DNA of 22,148 bases from NCBI GenBank assembly GCA_030450335.1, contig JAKDIS010000032.1, positions 1-22,148 on the forward strand, read 5' to 3'. A program made the position numbers and the translations under genes. Position 1 is the stretch's first letter. Every line of letters starts with the position of its first letter. The stretch is from Corynebacterium sp. GTDB lineage: Bacteria; Actinomycetota; Actinomycetes; Mycobacteriales; Mycobacteriaceae. This document shows, in pieces, positions 14,650 through 21,991 of the stretch. Under the pieces are notes generated by a model. That model searched no databases. It was given only the letters and a program-made list of their open reading frames with translations, and was not told the DNA's origin.

Positions 14650-16054
14650 CCAGTTGGTGACGGAACTACGCCGCTGGATCGACGGTCGCGCGCCCGGCAC
14701 ACGACTGCCCGCCACCCGCACCCTCGTCCGTGACCACGAGGTGGGGCCGGGGACCGTGCAGGCCGCCCTGCGCGTCCTGGCCGCCGAAGGGACGGTGGAG
14801 ACCCGCCCCGGCGTCGGCACCTTCGTCACCGAGGGGGCGGGCGTCAGACGCCTGCGCCCCGCGGACTACTCTTGGCAGGCCGGGGCGCTGGGCGCGGCGA
14901 ACCCGGCCACCGCCACCGGCGACGGCCCGCTGCGTCCCACCCCGGACGACGCCGTCAGCCTGCACAACGGCTACCCGGACCGCCGGCTGCTCCCCGAGAA
15001 GCTCGTGCGCCAGGCGCTGGTCCGCGCCGCCCGTGGCGAGTACGCCGTCACCGCCGCCCCGCGTTCCGGGCTGCCCGGGCTGCGCGCCTGGTTCGCCCAC
15101 GAACTGGGACGTCACACCCCACCGGGCACCGCCCCGGCCGCCGCGGCGGACGTCACCGTGCTGCCCGGCACGCAGAGCGGCCTAGCCGCGATCTTCCGCG
15201 CCGTCGCCGCCCCCGGCGACCCGGTGGTCATCGAGTCGCCGACCTACTGGGGCGCGATCCTCGCCGCCGGGGAGTCCGGCGTGCGGCTCGTGCCCACCGG
15301 CGGCGGGCAGGACGGCCCGGACCCCGTCGAGCTCGACCGCATCCTCACCCGCACCGGCGCGCGGGCCTTCTACGCCCAGCCGCGCTACGCCAACCCCACC
15401 GGCGTGACCTGGTCACAGGCCACCCGGCGCGGGGTCATCGAGGTGCTGGCCCGCCACGGTGCCTTCCTCATCGAGGACGACTGGGCCCACGACTTCGGCA
15501 TGACCGACCTCCCCGAACTGCCGCCGTTGGCCGCGCTCGACGACGCCGGACGGGTGATCTACCTGCGCTCGTTGACCAAGAGTGTCTCGCCCACGCTGCG
15601 GGTCGGCGCGGTGATCGCCCGCGGCCCGGTGGGCGGGCGTATCCGCGCCAACGTCGCGGCGTCCACCATGTACGTCAGCCCGGTGCTGCAGGCCGCGGCG
15701 TTGGACGTGGTCGGCCAGCCGGCGTGGCGAACCCACCAGCGCTCCCTTCGCGCCCGGTTGCGCTCGCGGCGTGACCTGCTGGTCGACGCGGTGCGAACCC
15801 ACCTGCCGGAGGCGGTGCTCACCCGGGTGCCCGCCGGTGGGCTGAACCTGTGGGTTCGCCTGCCCGACGGCACGGACCTGCACCGTCTCGTGGTGGAATG
15901 CGAACGAGCCGGGGTGCTCGTCGCCTCCGGTGACGGACTGTTCCCGGCCGAACCCGCCGGCCAGTTCGTGCGGCTCAACTTCGCCGGGCCCGACCCGGCA
16001 CGCTTCGACCCGGCGGTCAGGACGATCGCGGAGGTGCTGCCGCGCTGTCGCTGA
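14615..16054 (+). CDS. MocR-type regulator (GntR winged helix fused to aminotransferase domain)
   Basis: 479 aa. A GntR-type winged helix occupies about residues 14-73 ('LPATRTLVRDHEVGPGTVQAALRVL' split into helices, wing 'TRPGVGTFV'), followed after a linker by a fold-I aminotransferase domain to the C-terminus. The PLP features are kept: 'NPTG' (260-263), 'IEDDW' (286-290) and the lysine K322 in 'RSLTKSVSPTLRVG', so it can probably bind PLP as an effector. Members usually control B6, GABA or amino-acid genes; the divergent alaT-like gene is the likely target. The N-terminal repeat SSSAQ-SSSAQ is encoded by the operator-like direct repeats. The start is the ATG at 14615. The last 38 bp overlap the convergent HAD gene. 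Confidence 0.9.
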   Translation: MAQSSSAQSSSAQLVTELRRWIDGRAPGTRLPATRTLVRDHEVGPGTVQAALRVLAAEGTVETRPGVGTFVTEGAGVRRLRPADYSWQAGALGAANPATATGDGPLRPTPDDAVSLHNGYPDRRLLPEKLVRQALVRAARGEYAVTAAPRSGLPGLRAWFAHELGRHTPPGTAPAAAADVTVLPGTQSGLAAIFRAVAAPGDPVVIESPTYWGAILAAGESGVRLVPTGGGQDGPDPVELDRILTRTGARAFYAQPRYANPTGVTWSQATRRGVIEVLARHGAFLIEDDWAHDFGMTDLPELPPLAALDDAGRVIYLRSLTKSVSPTLRVGAVIARGPVGGRIRANVAASTMYVSPVLQAAALDVVGQPAWRTHQRSLRARLRSRRDLLVDAVRTHLPEAVLTRVPAGGLNLWVRLPDGTDLHRLVVECERAGVLVASGDGLFPAEPAGQFVRLNFAGPDPARFDPAVRTIAEVLPRCR

Positions 16055-16892
16055 ATTGCGCGCTGAGCCCTTCCAGCAGGACGGCGACGCCGTCGTCGTC
16101 CGCGGCGGCGGTGACCTCGTCGGCGGCGGCGCGCACGTCCGGCCCGGCGTTGGCCACGGCCACGCCGCGTCCGGCCCACCGCAGCATGGGGATGTCGTTG
16201 AGGCCGTCGCCGACGGCGAGGACCTCCCCGGGTTCCACGCCCAGGTGCGAGCACAGCCGGGCCAGGCCGGTGGCCTTGGACACCCCGGCGGCCATGAGTT
16301 CCACGAACGGGGCGCCGGACATCGTGAGCTCCACCCCCGTGTCCTCGGCCCGCACAGCCAGCAGTGCGCTGACCTTGTCGAACAGGACGTCCACCGGGAC
16401 GTCCGGGTCGCGGAAGACGAGTTTCACCGCCGGTGCGTCCACCAGGTCATCGACGGTGGCGCGTTCCATCGACGCCGGGTCGCGGCTGTGGTCGGTGGCA
16501 GAGGCGAGGGCTGCGTAGTCGTCCTCGGCGATGAACCGGGCCCCGCACTCGCGCACGGCGGCGAAGCAGGCGCGCGGGAACCCCGCACGCACCGTGGCCA
16601 CCACCCGACGCAGCGCGTCCGGCGTGGCCGCCGTGGCGAACAGGGGTTCTGCGCTCCGGTCGTCGGAGGTGCCCAGGTGGACGGCGTAGGCGCCGTTGCC
16701 GCACACGGCCCACCAGTCGAAACCGGTGCGCGCGTTCACCGCGCGCACGCCGACGACGTTGCGGGCGGTCACCGGCACGACCGTGATCCCGGCCCGACGC
16801 GCCGAGCGCAGCGCGGCGACGGTGCGGTCGCTGACCGTCCGGTCACCGCGCAGCAGCGTGTGGTCCAGGTCGGTGGCGACCAGACGGATCAC
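16017..16892 (-). CDS. Cof-type HAD hydrolase
   Basis: 291 aa. Motif I 'DLDHTLL' (8-14) has both catalytic aspartates D8 and D10, motif II is 'PVTAR' (40-44), motif III lysine is K206 in 'GVSKATGL', and motif IV is 'GDGLNDIPML' (228-237). The C2B-type cap lies between about 80 and 195. Such enzymes are cytosolic phosphatases acting on sugar phosphates or on FMN, PLP and similar cofactors; the substrate cannot be told. Start chosen is the GTG at 16892, 7 bp after the META lipoprotein stop; GTG 16916, overlapping that gene, is an alternative. It is probably the third gene of the META operon. Its 3' end overlaps the MocR gene by 38 bp, in tail-to-tail orientation. Confidence 0.87.
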   Translation of the reverse strand: MIRLVATDLDHTLLRGDRTVSDRTVAALRSARRAGITVVPVTARNVVGVRAVNARTGFDWWAVCGNGAYAVHLGTSDDRSAEPLFATAATPDALRRVVATVRAGFPRACFAAVRECGARFIAEDDYAALASATDHSRDPASMERATVDDLVDAPAVKLVFRDPDVPVDVLFDKVSALLAVRAEDTGVELTMSGAPFVELMAAGVSKATGLARLCSHLGVEPGEVLAVGDGLNDIPMLRWAGRGVAVANAGPDVRAAADEVTAAADDDGVAVLLEGLSAQFSDSAAAPPRSS

Positions 16893-16899
16893 CGGACGC

Positions 16900-17370
16900 T
16901 CACTCAGGCGCCTCACCGGGGACGAGGGTGCCGAGCTCGCCGCCGTCCTGGTCGAGCACGGTGAGCGAGTCACCGTGCAGCTCCACGGTGCTGACCCCGA
17001 GCAGCCACTGCGACCAGCCGTCCCCGCAGGCCATCATCGTGGTGGGGAAGGGGGCGACGCTCGCGCCGCCGGTCTCGCCGCCGGTCTCGCCATCGCTCTC
17101 GTAGGTGCTGCGGATGCCGTTGCAGGCGTCGCTGCCGGTCACCCCGCCCTCACCGTCGAAGGTGAGGTAGCCGTTGCCGTCGGGGTCGACCCACGTTCCT
17201 GTCAGGGACGAGTCAGGATCTGGGGCAGTCACTGTGGTGGCCTCCGTGCTCGGTGTGGTGGTGGAAGACGCGCCGCCCCCGTCGGTGTCGCCGCCGCAGG
17301 CGGAGAGGCCCACGGCGAGGACGGCGGCGCCGAGCGTCGCGACGAGGGCGGAACTGCGGCGGCGGTGCAT
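16900..17370 (-). CDS. META-domain lipoprotein
   Basis: 156 aa. Residues 1-24 form a lipoprotein signal (basic MHRRR, hydrophobic core, lipobox LSAC with C25), followed by a Gly/Ser/Thr-rich linker to about 53. The rest is a META-like domain (HslJ family) with 'GTWVDPDG', 'GSDACNG' and 'TTMMACGDGW' as in other members; the two cysteines may pair. It should be anchored on the outer face of the cytoplasmic membrane. Function is unknown; HslJ-type proteins are linked to stress or drug resistance in other bacteria. Its ATG overlaps the stop of the upstream META gene as TGATG, so translation is coupled. The insert 'ESDGETGGETGG' is low-complexity and may vary. Confidence 0.85.
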   Translation of the reverse strand: MHRRRSSALVATLGAAVLAVGLSACGGDTDGGGASSTTTPSTEATTVTAPDPDSSLTGTWVDPDGNGYLTFDGEGGVTGSDACNGIRSTYESDGETGGETGGASVAPFPTTMMACGDGWSQWLLGVSTVELHGDSLTVLDQDGGELGTLVPGEAPE

Positions 17371-17777
17371 CAGATCTCCGGGCGCAGGGCGCCGAGGACC
17401 CCGCCGTCCTCGTCGTGGACGACGAGCAGCGCACCGTAGTGGTGGACGCTGGCGGCGCCCTGCAGCCAGTCGCTCGTGGGCCCGGGGCACGCCATCAGCG
17501 TGGAGGCGAACGGCTCGACCTCGGCGACGTTGCCGTCGACGGTGTAGGACGAGGCGACGCCGTTGCACCCGTCGGTGCCGGAGATCCGGCCGTCGTCGAA
17601 GGTGAGTTCCGCGGCACCGGTGGGGTCGACGTCGACCCAGGTGCCGGAGAACGGGGCGTCGGGGAGAGAGGACTGCACCGGCTCGGCGGTGGCCGCCGGG
17701 GCACCGGCGAAGCCGACGAGGGCAGCTGTGGTCGCGGCGGTCATGGCGCCGGTCAGGATCTTTCGCGTGAGGGTCAT
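17370..17777 (-). CDS. Secreted META-domain protein
   Basis: 135 aa from the ATG at 17777, which is preceded by GAGGAG at a nine-base spacing. A Sec signal peptide covers residues 1-31 (MTLTRK, hydrophobic core, cleavage likely after ATA in 'PAATAEPV'). The mature part is a META-like domain: 'GTWVDVDPTG', 'GTDGCNG' (67-73) and 'STLMACPGP' (92-100), with C71 and C97 placed like the cysteines of its downstream neighbour. The two genes are a tandem duplication in which one copy became a lipoprotein and this one is free. The role is unknown. It heads an apparent three-gene operon with the lipoprotein and the HAD hydrolase. Confidence 0.85.
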   Translation of the reverse strand: MTLTRKILTGAMTAATTAALVGFAGAPAATAEPVQSSLPDAPFSGTWVDVDPTGAAELTFDDGRISGTDGCNGVASSYTVDGNVAEVEPFASTLMACPGPTSDWLQGAASVHHYGALLVVHDEDGGVLGALRPEI

Positions 17778-17809
17778 TGGGATCCACTCCTCGGTGGGTC
17801 TCGGGGAGA

Positions 17810-17825
17810 TGTACAGAGTTGTACA
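17810..17825. promoter_or_regulatory. Two TGTACA palindromes 10 bp apart upstream of the META operon
   Basis: TGTACA occurs at 17810-17815 and 17820-17825, exactly one helical turn apart, 33-48 bp upstream of the first META start. This is the expected promoter position, although no clean TANNNT hexamer stands out. A dimeric regulator site is possible. Confidence 0.45.
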
Positions 17826-17833
17826 GGTTCTTA

Positions 17834-17851
17834 CCGGACTCAATCGTCCGG
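17834..17851 (-). terminator. Small hairpin after the PBP gene
   Basis: CCGGAC (17834-17839) pairs with GTCCGG (17846-17851) around a 6-base loop, 13 bp beyond the penicillin-binding protein stop. There is no T-run after it, so it is a weak terminator candidate; it could also be part of the META operon promoter region. Confidence 0.4.
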
Positions 17852-17864
17852 CTCGGCGGCCATG

Positions 17865-19721
17865 TTAACTGCCCGAGGCCCCGGTGACGTCAGCGAGGGC
17901 GTCGTCGCGCAGGAAGTCGCCGGCCATCTCCACGGCGGGGCCGGAGGAGTCCGCGCCCTCGATGAACACGCAGAAGGCGATGTCGCCGACGGTGCCCACG
18001 AACCAGCCGTGGGCGTCACCCTCGCCGACCTCGGCGGTGCCGGTCTTGCCGCCGAGACCGTCGATGTCACTCAGCGACGACGCCGTTCCCGAGGTCACCG
18101 CCTCGCGCATCATCGAACGCAGGGAGTCGACGACCCCGGAGTCCAGCGGCTCCGGCTCGGCGCCCGTCTCCCCGTCCTCCCCGTCGGCGGTCGTCGCGGT
18201 GGTCTCCTCACCCTGGATCACCGAGGGGGTCACCATCGACCCGCCGTTGGCGACCGAGGCCTCCATCAGCGCCAGCCCGAACGGCGAGGACAGCACCTCA
18301 CCCTGCCCGATCGCGGCCTCCACGCGTGCCGCACCGGGCTCGGTGACCGGCACGGACCCGGTCATGCTGGTCATGCCCGGGGCGTCGAAGTCCACGCCGA
18401 GGCCGAGCTGCATCGCCGTGTCCTTCATGTCGGAGGGCTCCAGGTCACGCGAGATCAACGCCTGGGTGGTGTTGCAGGACTCGGCGAAGGCGGTGTGCAT
18501 GGGCACCGTGCCCAGGTCGAAGTCCTGGTCGTTGGGGATGACCCGGCCGTCGACCTCGACCTCGGCGGGGCACTCCACCTCGTCGTCGGGGCCTACGGTG
18601 CCCCGGCCCAGCGCGGCGGCGGTGGTCACCGTCTTGAACGTCGACCCGGGCGGGAACTGCCCGGTCATCGCCGGGGTGCCCTGCCCGTCGGCGGCGCTGT
18701 TCTGCGCGGAGGCCAGCAGCCCGCCGGTCGACGGGTCGATCGCCACGATCGAGGCGGCCCGGTCCTCACCGTCCATGGCGCGTTGTGCGGCGGCCTGGAT
18801 GCCCATGTCCATCGTGGTGCGCACCGGCTCGGACTCCGCGGGCGCTTCCTGGCCCAGCACCTCGCCCTCGAGCCCCTGCTCCTCGTCGGCGGTGGTGGTC
18901 AGCGTCCAACCGGCGGTGTCGTCGAGACGCTGCTCCCAGTAGGCGCGCAGGTCTCCGTCGACCGGGGAGGACGTCCCGGAGGACGACAGCAGCCGGCCCT
19001 CCTCCCGGGACTCGACCCCGGGGACCGCGCCGAGGGCGTCGGCGACGTCCCCGGCGTCCTCCGGACGCAGCGAGAACAGCGTGGTCGCCTCCTCGCCGGC
19101 CTCGGTGATCTGCGTGGCGACGGAGTCGGTGTCCAGGTCGTCGATCGCCGGACGCGCCGCGTCGGCAATGGCGGACGCCTGCTCCTGCGGCTCCATCTCC
19201 TCGGTGGCCGCGGCAGTGAACACGGTCACCGTGGTCCACGACATCTGCGCGTCATTGCGCGCGTCGAGGACGGGCAGGTCGAAGGCGCGGTCGTCGGAGT
19301 AGGACACGGAGGTCTGCGGTGTCAGCGCGGAGTCGAGGATCTTCGGGTCCCACACCACCGGGTCGTTGCCGCCGTCGGTGGTGCCCAGCGAACCCTGCGA
19401 GGTGACCTCGTCGCCGGAGGGCACGGTCCACGTCGCGGTGGTCGCGCTGTCGTCGAGTTCGAGGTGGAGTGTCGTCTCGCCGATGTTTCCCTCGAGTTCG
19501 GTGAGGTACTGCTCCGCGGCCTCGGGGTCGTCGGTGTGCTCGGCGGCGCCGGCCCAGTCGCCGGCGTTGACCAGGTCGACGAACTCGTCGGTCGGCGAGT
19601 CGCTCCACGGCACCGAACACCCGGCCAGGACCAGGGCGCTGGCGGTGAGGCTCGCACCCAGGCTGGCCCTGACGGTGCGGATCGCCGTGACGGACGTGGG
19701 ACGGTGGGCAGGCTTCGTCAT
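17865..19721 (-). CDS. Penicillin-binding lipoprotein, class B transpeptidase (PbpLipo/Pbp2b-like)
   Basis: 618 aa. A lipoprotein signal ends in lipobox LAGC (32-35), so C35 should be lipidated and the protein held on the outer face of the membrane rather than by a helix. Residues about 40-150 resemble the MecA-N/NTF2-like domain, then a dimerisation region, and the transpeptidase from about 300 on. Active-site motifs are intact: S360-T-F-K363, S415-C-N417 and K559-T-G-T562. It cross-links peptidoglycan stem peptides and binds beta-lactams. It resembles mycobacterial PbpLipo and a corynebacterial Pbp2b. An acidic Gly/Glu/Thr insert sits near 505-526. Start ATG 19721 follows TACCAT by 7 nt (leaderless). 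It is divergent from the thioesterase operon. Confidence 0.9.
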   Translation of the reverse strand: MTKPAHRPTSVTAIRTVRASLGASLTASALVLAGCSVPWSDSPTDEFVDLVNAGDWAGAAEHTDDPEAAEQYLTELEGNIGETTLHLELDDSATTATWTVPSGDEVTSQGSLGTTDGGNDPVVWDPKILDSALTPQTSVSYSDDRAFDLPVLDARNDAQMSWTTVTVFTAAATEEMEPQEQASAIADAARPAIDDLDTDSVATQITEAGEEATTLFSLRPEDAGDVADALGAVPGVESREEGRLLSSSGTSSPVDGDLRAYWEQRLDDTAGWTLTTTADEEQGLEGEVLGQEAPAESEPVRTTMDMGIQAAAQRAMDGEDRAASIVAIDPSTGGLLASAQNSAADGQGTPAMTGQFPPGSTFKTVTTAAALGRGTVGPDDEVECPAEVEVDGRVIPNDQDFDLGTVPMHTAFAESCNTTQALISRDLEPSDMKDTAMQLGLGVDFDAPGMTSMTGSVPVTEPGAARVEAAIGQGEVLSSPFGLALMEASVANGGSMVTPSVIQGEETTATTADGEDGETGAEPEPLDSGVVDSLRSMMREAVTSGTASSLSDIDGLGGKTGTAEVGEGDAHGWFVGTVGDIAFCVFIEGADSSGPAVEMAGDFLRDDALADVTGASGS

Positions 19722-19728
19722 AGCGCCA

Positions 19729-19734
19729 ATGGTA
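19729..19734 (-). promoter_or_regulatory. -10 element for a leaderless PBP transcript
   Basis: TACCAT on the minus strand ends 7 nt before the PBP ATG. Its expected -35 lies over the -10 of the divergent thioesterase promoter. Confidence 0.5.
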
Positions 19735-19749
19735 GAGGCAGCCGCCGGG

Positions 19750-19755
19750 TATCGT
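19750..19755 (+). promoter_or_regulatory. -10 element for a leaderless thioesterase transcript
   Basis: TATCGT ends 7 nt before the GTG at 19763 and overlaps the other candidate GTG at 19754, which decides the start in favour of 19763. Confidence 0.5.
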
Positions 19756-19762
19756 GAACCGC

Positions 19763-20581
19763 GTGAGTGAATACGCAGACGTCAGCGCCGTCACCCGGAC
19801 CGGCGAGAACCAGTGGAGCGCCGACATCGACGCGGGGTGGACGATCCTCGGCAACCCGAACGGCGGGTACCTGCAGACCGTCATGGCCCGCGTCGCCGTC
19901 GCGGTGGCGTCCGGGCGGGACGCCCACCCGCACGTCGTCGCGGCGTCCTCCCATTTCCTGCGCTCTCCGCGCCCCGGCGCGGTGGAGCTGACCGCCGAGC
20001 TGCTGCGCGCCGGACGCACGACCACGCAGGTGCGCGTGCGGATGAGCCAGCAGGGCGAGATCACCGGGGAGTCGCTGTTCACCCTCGGGGCGTTGGGGGA
20101 CGCCGCGGTCGACTGGGCCACCGACGACCTCCCCGACCCGGGCGCGGGATTCGACGACTGCACGCGGTACGTCCCGCCGCGCGAGCAGTTCCCGGTGGAG
20201 ATCCTCCACCACGCCGGGCTGTACCTGCACCCGGGGCAGAGCGCGTTCACCGAGGTCATCGCCGACTCCGCACCCCGTGGTCTCGGCGAGGTGCGGGCCT
20301 GGGTGGAGTTGCCGGACGGGGAGGACTTCACCCCGGAGTCGCTGCTGCTGGCCGCGGACATCCTGCCGCCGGCGACGTTCGACGTGCGCCCGGGCGGCTG
20401 GGTGCCGACCATCGAACTGTCCACCTACGTGCGGGCGACGCCGGTGCCCGGCCCGGTGAACGTGCTGCTCAAGGCGAACCTGGTCCAGGGGGACCGGGTC
20501 GACGAGTCCGCCACGGTGTGGGACGCCGACGGCAATCTCGTGGCCCAGTCCCACCAGTTCGCCGGCATCCGGTTCAGTTAA
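19763..20581 (+). CDS. Acyl-CoA thioesterase-like double hotdog protein
   Basis: 272 aa from GTG 19763. Two hotdog halves can be seen: the first with 'GNPNGGYLQTVMARV' (about 29-43) and 'VVAASSHFLRSPRPG' (about 57-71), the second from about residue 150 with 'LLAADILPPATF' and 'VPTIELSTYVRATP'. The layout fits the 4HBT_3/TesB-like family, which hydrolyses acyl-CoA to free acid and CoA in the cytosol; the natural acyl chain is unknown. 'HPNGG' is here NPNGG, as in many actinobacterial members. It heads a plus-strand operon with the methyltransferase 22 bp downstream. The divergent gene is the penicillin-binding lipoprotein. Confidence 0.82.
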   Translation: MSEYADVSAVTRTGENQWSADIDAGWTILGNPNGGYLQTVMARVAVAVASGRDAHPHVVAASSHFLRSPRPGAVELTAELLRAGRTTTQVRVRMSQQGEITGESLFTLGALGDAAVDWATDDLPDPGAGFDDCTRYVPPREQFPVEILHHAGLYLHPGQSAFTEVIADSAPRGLGEVRAWVELPDGEDFTPESLLLAADILPPATFDVRPGGWVPTIELSTYVRATPVPGPVNVLLKANLVQGDRVDESATVWDADGNLVAQSHQFAGIRFS

Positions 20582-20603
20582 GAATGAGAAGGAGGCTTGC
20601 GCG

Positions 20604-21398
20604 ATGAAGTACACCCACGGACATGGACCGGCCGTGCTGGCCAACCACCTGACCCGCACCGCGCAGGATTCGTTGGCGTTCGTCCTGCCGCACCTGCACC
20701 GTGACTCCCGCGTGCTGGACGTGGGCTGCGGTCCCGGATCGATCACCCTCGACGTTGCCGCCATTGTCGCCGGACTCGGCGGGTCGGCGTCGCAGGTCAC
20801 CGGTGTGGAGAACACCGACGAGCCCCTGCGCGCGGCCCGTGGGCTGGCCGAGGAGCGCGGCATCGGCGCGCAGTTCGCGCTCGGCGACGCCCATGCGTTG
20901 CCCGTCGCCGACGGTTCCTTCGACGTGGTCATCGCCCACCAGGTACTGCAACATGTGGCCGATCCGGTCGCCGTGCTGCGCGAACTCGTGCGCGTCGCCG
21001 CCCCGGGCGGGGTCGTCGCGGTGCGCGACGCCGACTACGCCGGCATGTTCTTCCACCCGCAGCCCGAGGGGCTGGTCGGGTGGCAGCGCGACTACCGTCG
21101 CCGAGCCCGTGCCAACGGCGGGGAGCCGGACGCCGGACGCCTGCTGCCCGCCTGGGCCCGGCAGGCCGGCCTCGGCCCCGGGCAGCTGGGTTTCACCACC
21201 TCGACGTGGACCTACACCCACGGCGCGGGGGCGTCGTGGCTGGCGGACAGCTGGATCCGCCGGACCCAGGCGGCTGAGTCTGCTGAGGCAGCACAGGTGC
21301 AGGACGCCGCGGGGATCTGCGCCGGCTGGCGTTCCTGGGCGGCGGACGAGGCGGCGGTCTTCGTGATGCCGCACGGGGAGTTGTTGATCCGGGTGTGA
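20604..21398 (+). CDS. SAM-dependent methyltransferase (class I, UbiE/Methyltransf_11-like)
   Basis: 264 aa. The ATG at 20604 has AAGGAGG eight bases upstream. Motif I 'VLDVGCGPGSITLDVA' (37-52) is complete, 'VTGVENTDEPL' carries the acidic ribose-binding residue, 'GDAHALPVADGSFDVVIAHQVLQHVADP' spans motifs II and III (not shown whole), and 'RVAAPGGVVAVRDADY' is the post-III strand. The C-terminal 90 residues are variable and rich in Trp, as is usual for the substrate cap. The acceptor is unknown; a small molecule such as a quinone or lipid precursor is typical of the family. It is co-transcribed with the upstream thioesterase, but no pathway link is obvious. Confidence 0.87.
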   Translation: MKYTHGHGPAVLANHLTRTAQDSLAFVLPHLHRDSRVLDVGCGPGSITLDVAAIVAGLGGSASQVTGVENTDEPLRAARGLAEERGIGAQFALGDAHALPVADGSFDVVIAHQVLQHVADPVAVLRELVRVAAPGGVVAVRDADYAGMFFHPQPEGLVGWQRDYRRRARANGGEPDAGRLLPAWARQAGLGPGQLGFTTSTWTYTHGAGASWLADSWIRRTQAAESAEAAQVQDAAGICAGWRSWAADEAAVFVMPHGELLIRV

Positions 21399-21418
21399 CC
21401 TGATGGAAGACTGGGCGC

Positions 21419-21985
21419 ATGAGTAACCAGCAGCCCTACCGTCCTGACCAGAACCGTGGCTACGGTCAGCAGAACCAGCCGACGCGGCAGTACTCGCCCC
21501 AGCAGCCGCAGCAGGGGCAGGGCTACCAGCAGCAGTACCAGCCCCAGCAGCCTCCCCGGCAGCAGCCGGAGAACCTGTTGGCCGGACGCTTCGACACGAA
21601 GAAGGTCGTCATCAACCTGGTGATCCTCGGCGTGCTGTGCGCGGTGATCTCCTTCGCGATCCTGCTGGTCGTCGACCTCATCGTCTCGGCGATCACCGGG
21701 TGGGCGGCCCAGGGCCCCGGCGCGGCGGTGGTCTACGGGCTGATCGCCGGCATCGTCGGCGTCCTCGCCGGACTGCTGTACATCCCGGTGGTGGGCACGG
21801 GCAACGAGAACCTCTTCGGTGCGGCGATCCTGGCCCTGGCCATCGCCGCCGGGGTGGTCTACGTGCTGCTCGGCGGCCTGCTGGACGGCGACTGGAACAC
21901 GCTCCTCACCCTCGGCGCGATCCTGTGCACGGCGGGTACCGCCTACGTCGCACCGGCGCGTATCGAGTCGGCACGTGTGAGGTGA
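21419..21985 (+). CDS. Q/P/Y-rich tail plus four-helix membrane protein
   Basis: 188 aa. Residues 1-52 are almost only Gln, Pro, Tyr, Gly and Asn, a disordered cytosolic tail. Four hydrophobic segments follow (about 62-90, 103-127, 133-155 and 160-178) with few charges. I do not recognise a catalytic motif. Similar Q/P-rich membrane proteins are common in corynebacteria and are usually annotated hypothetical. The gene begins 20 bp after the methyltransferase stop. Upstream, AAGACT sits 6 nt before the ATG and differs from TAGACT by one base, so a separate leaderless promoter is possible, as is a weak GGAAG ribosome site. The stop lies 6 bp before the next ATG. Confidence 0.8.
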   Translation: MSNQQPYRPDQNRGYGQQNQPTRQYSPQQPQQGQGYQQQYQPQQPPRQQPENLLAGRFDTKKVVINLVILGVLCAVISFAILLVVDLIVSAITGWAAQGPGAAVVYGLIAGIVGVLAGLLYIPVVGTGNENLFGAAILALAIAAGVVYVLLGGLLDGDWNTLLTLGAILCTAGTAYVAPARIESARVR

Positions 21986-21991
21986 CCGGAC

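Noticed and set aside
17253..19757. 834-aa plus-strand open frame opposite the PBP and META genes
   Set aside because: Gly/Arg/His-rich with no recognisable domain, antisense to a protein with intact PBP motifs, and crosses several genuine gene boundaries.
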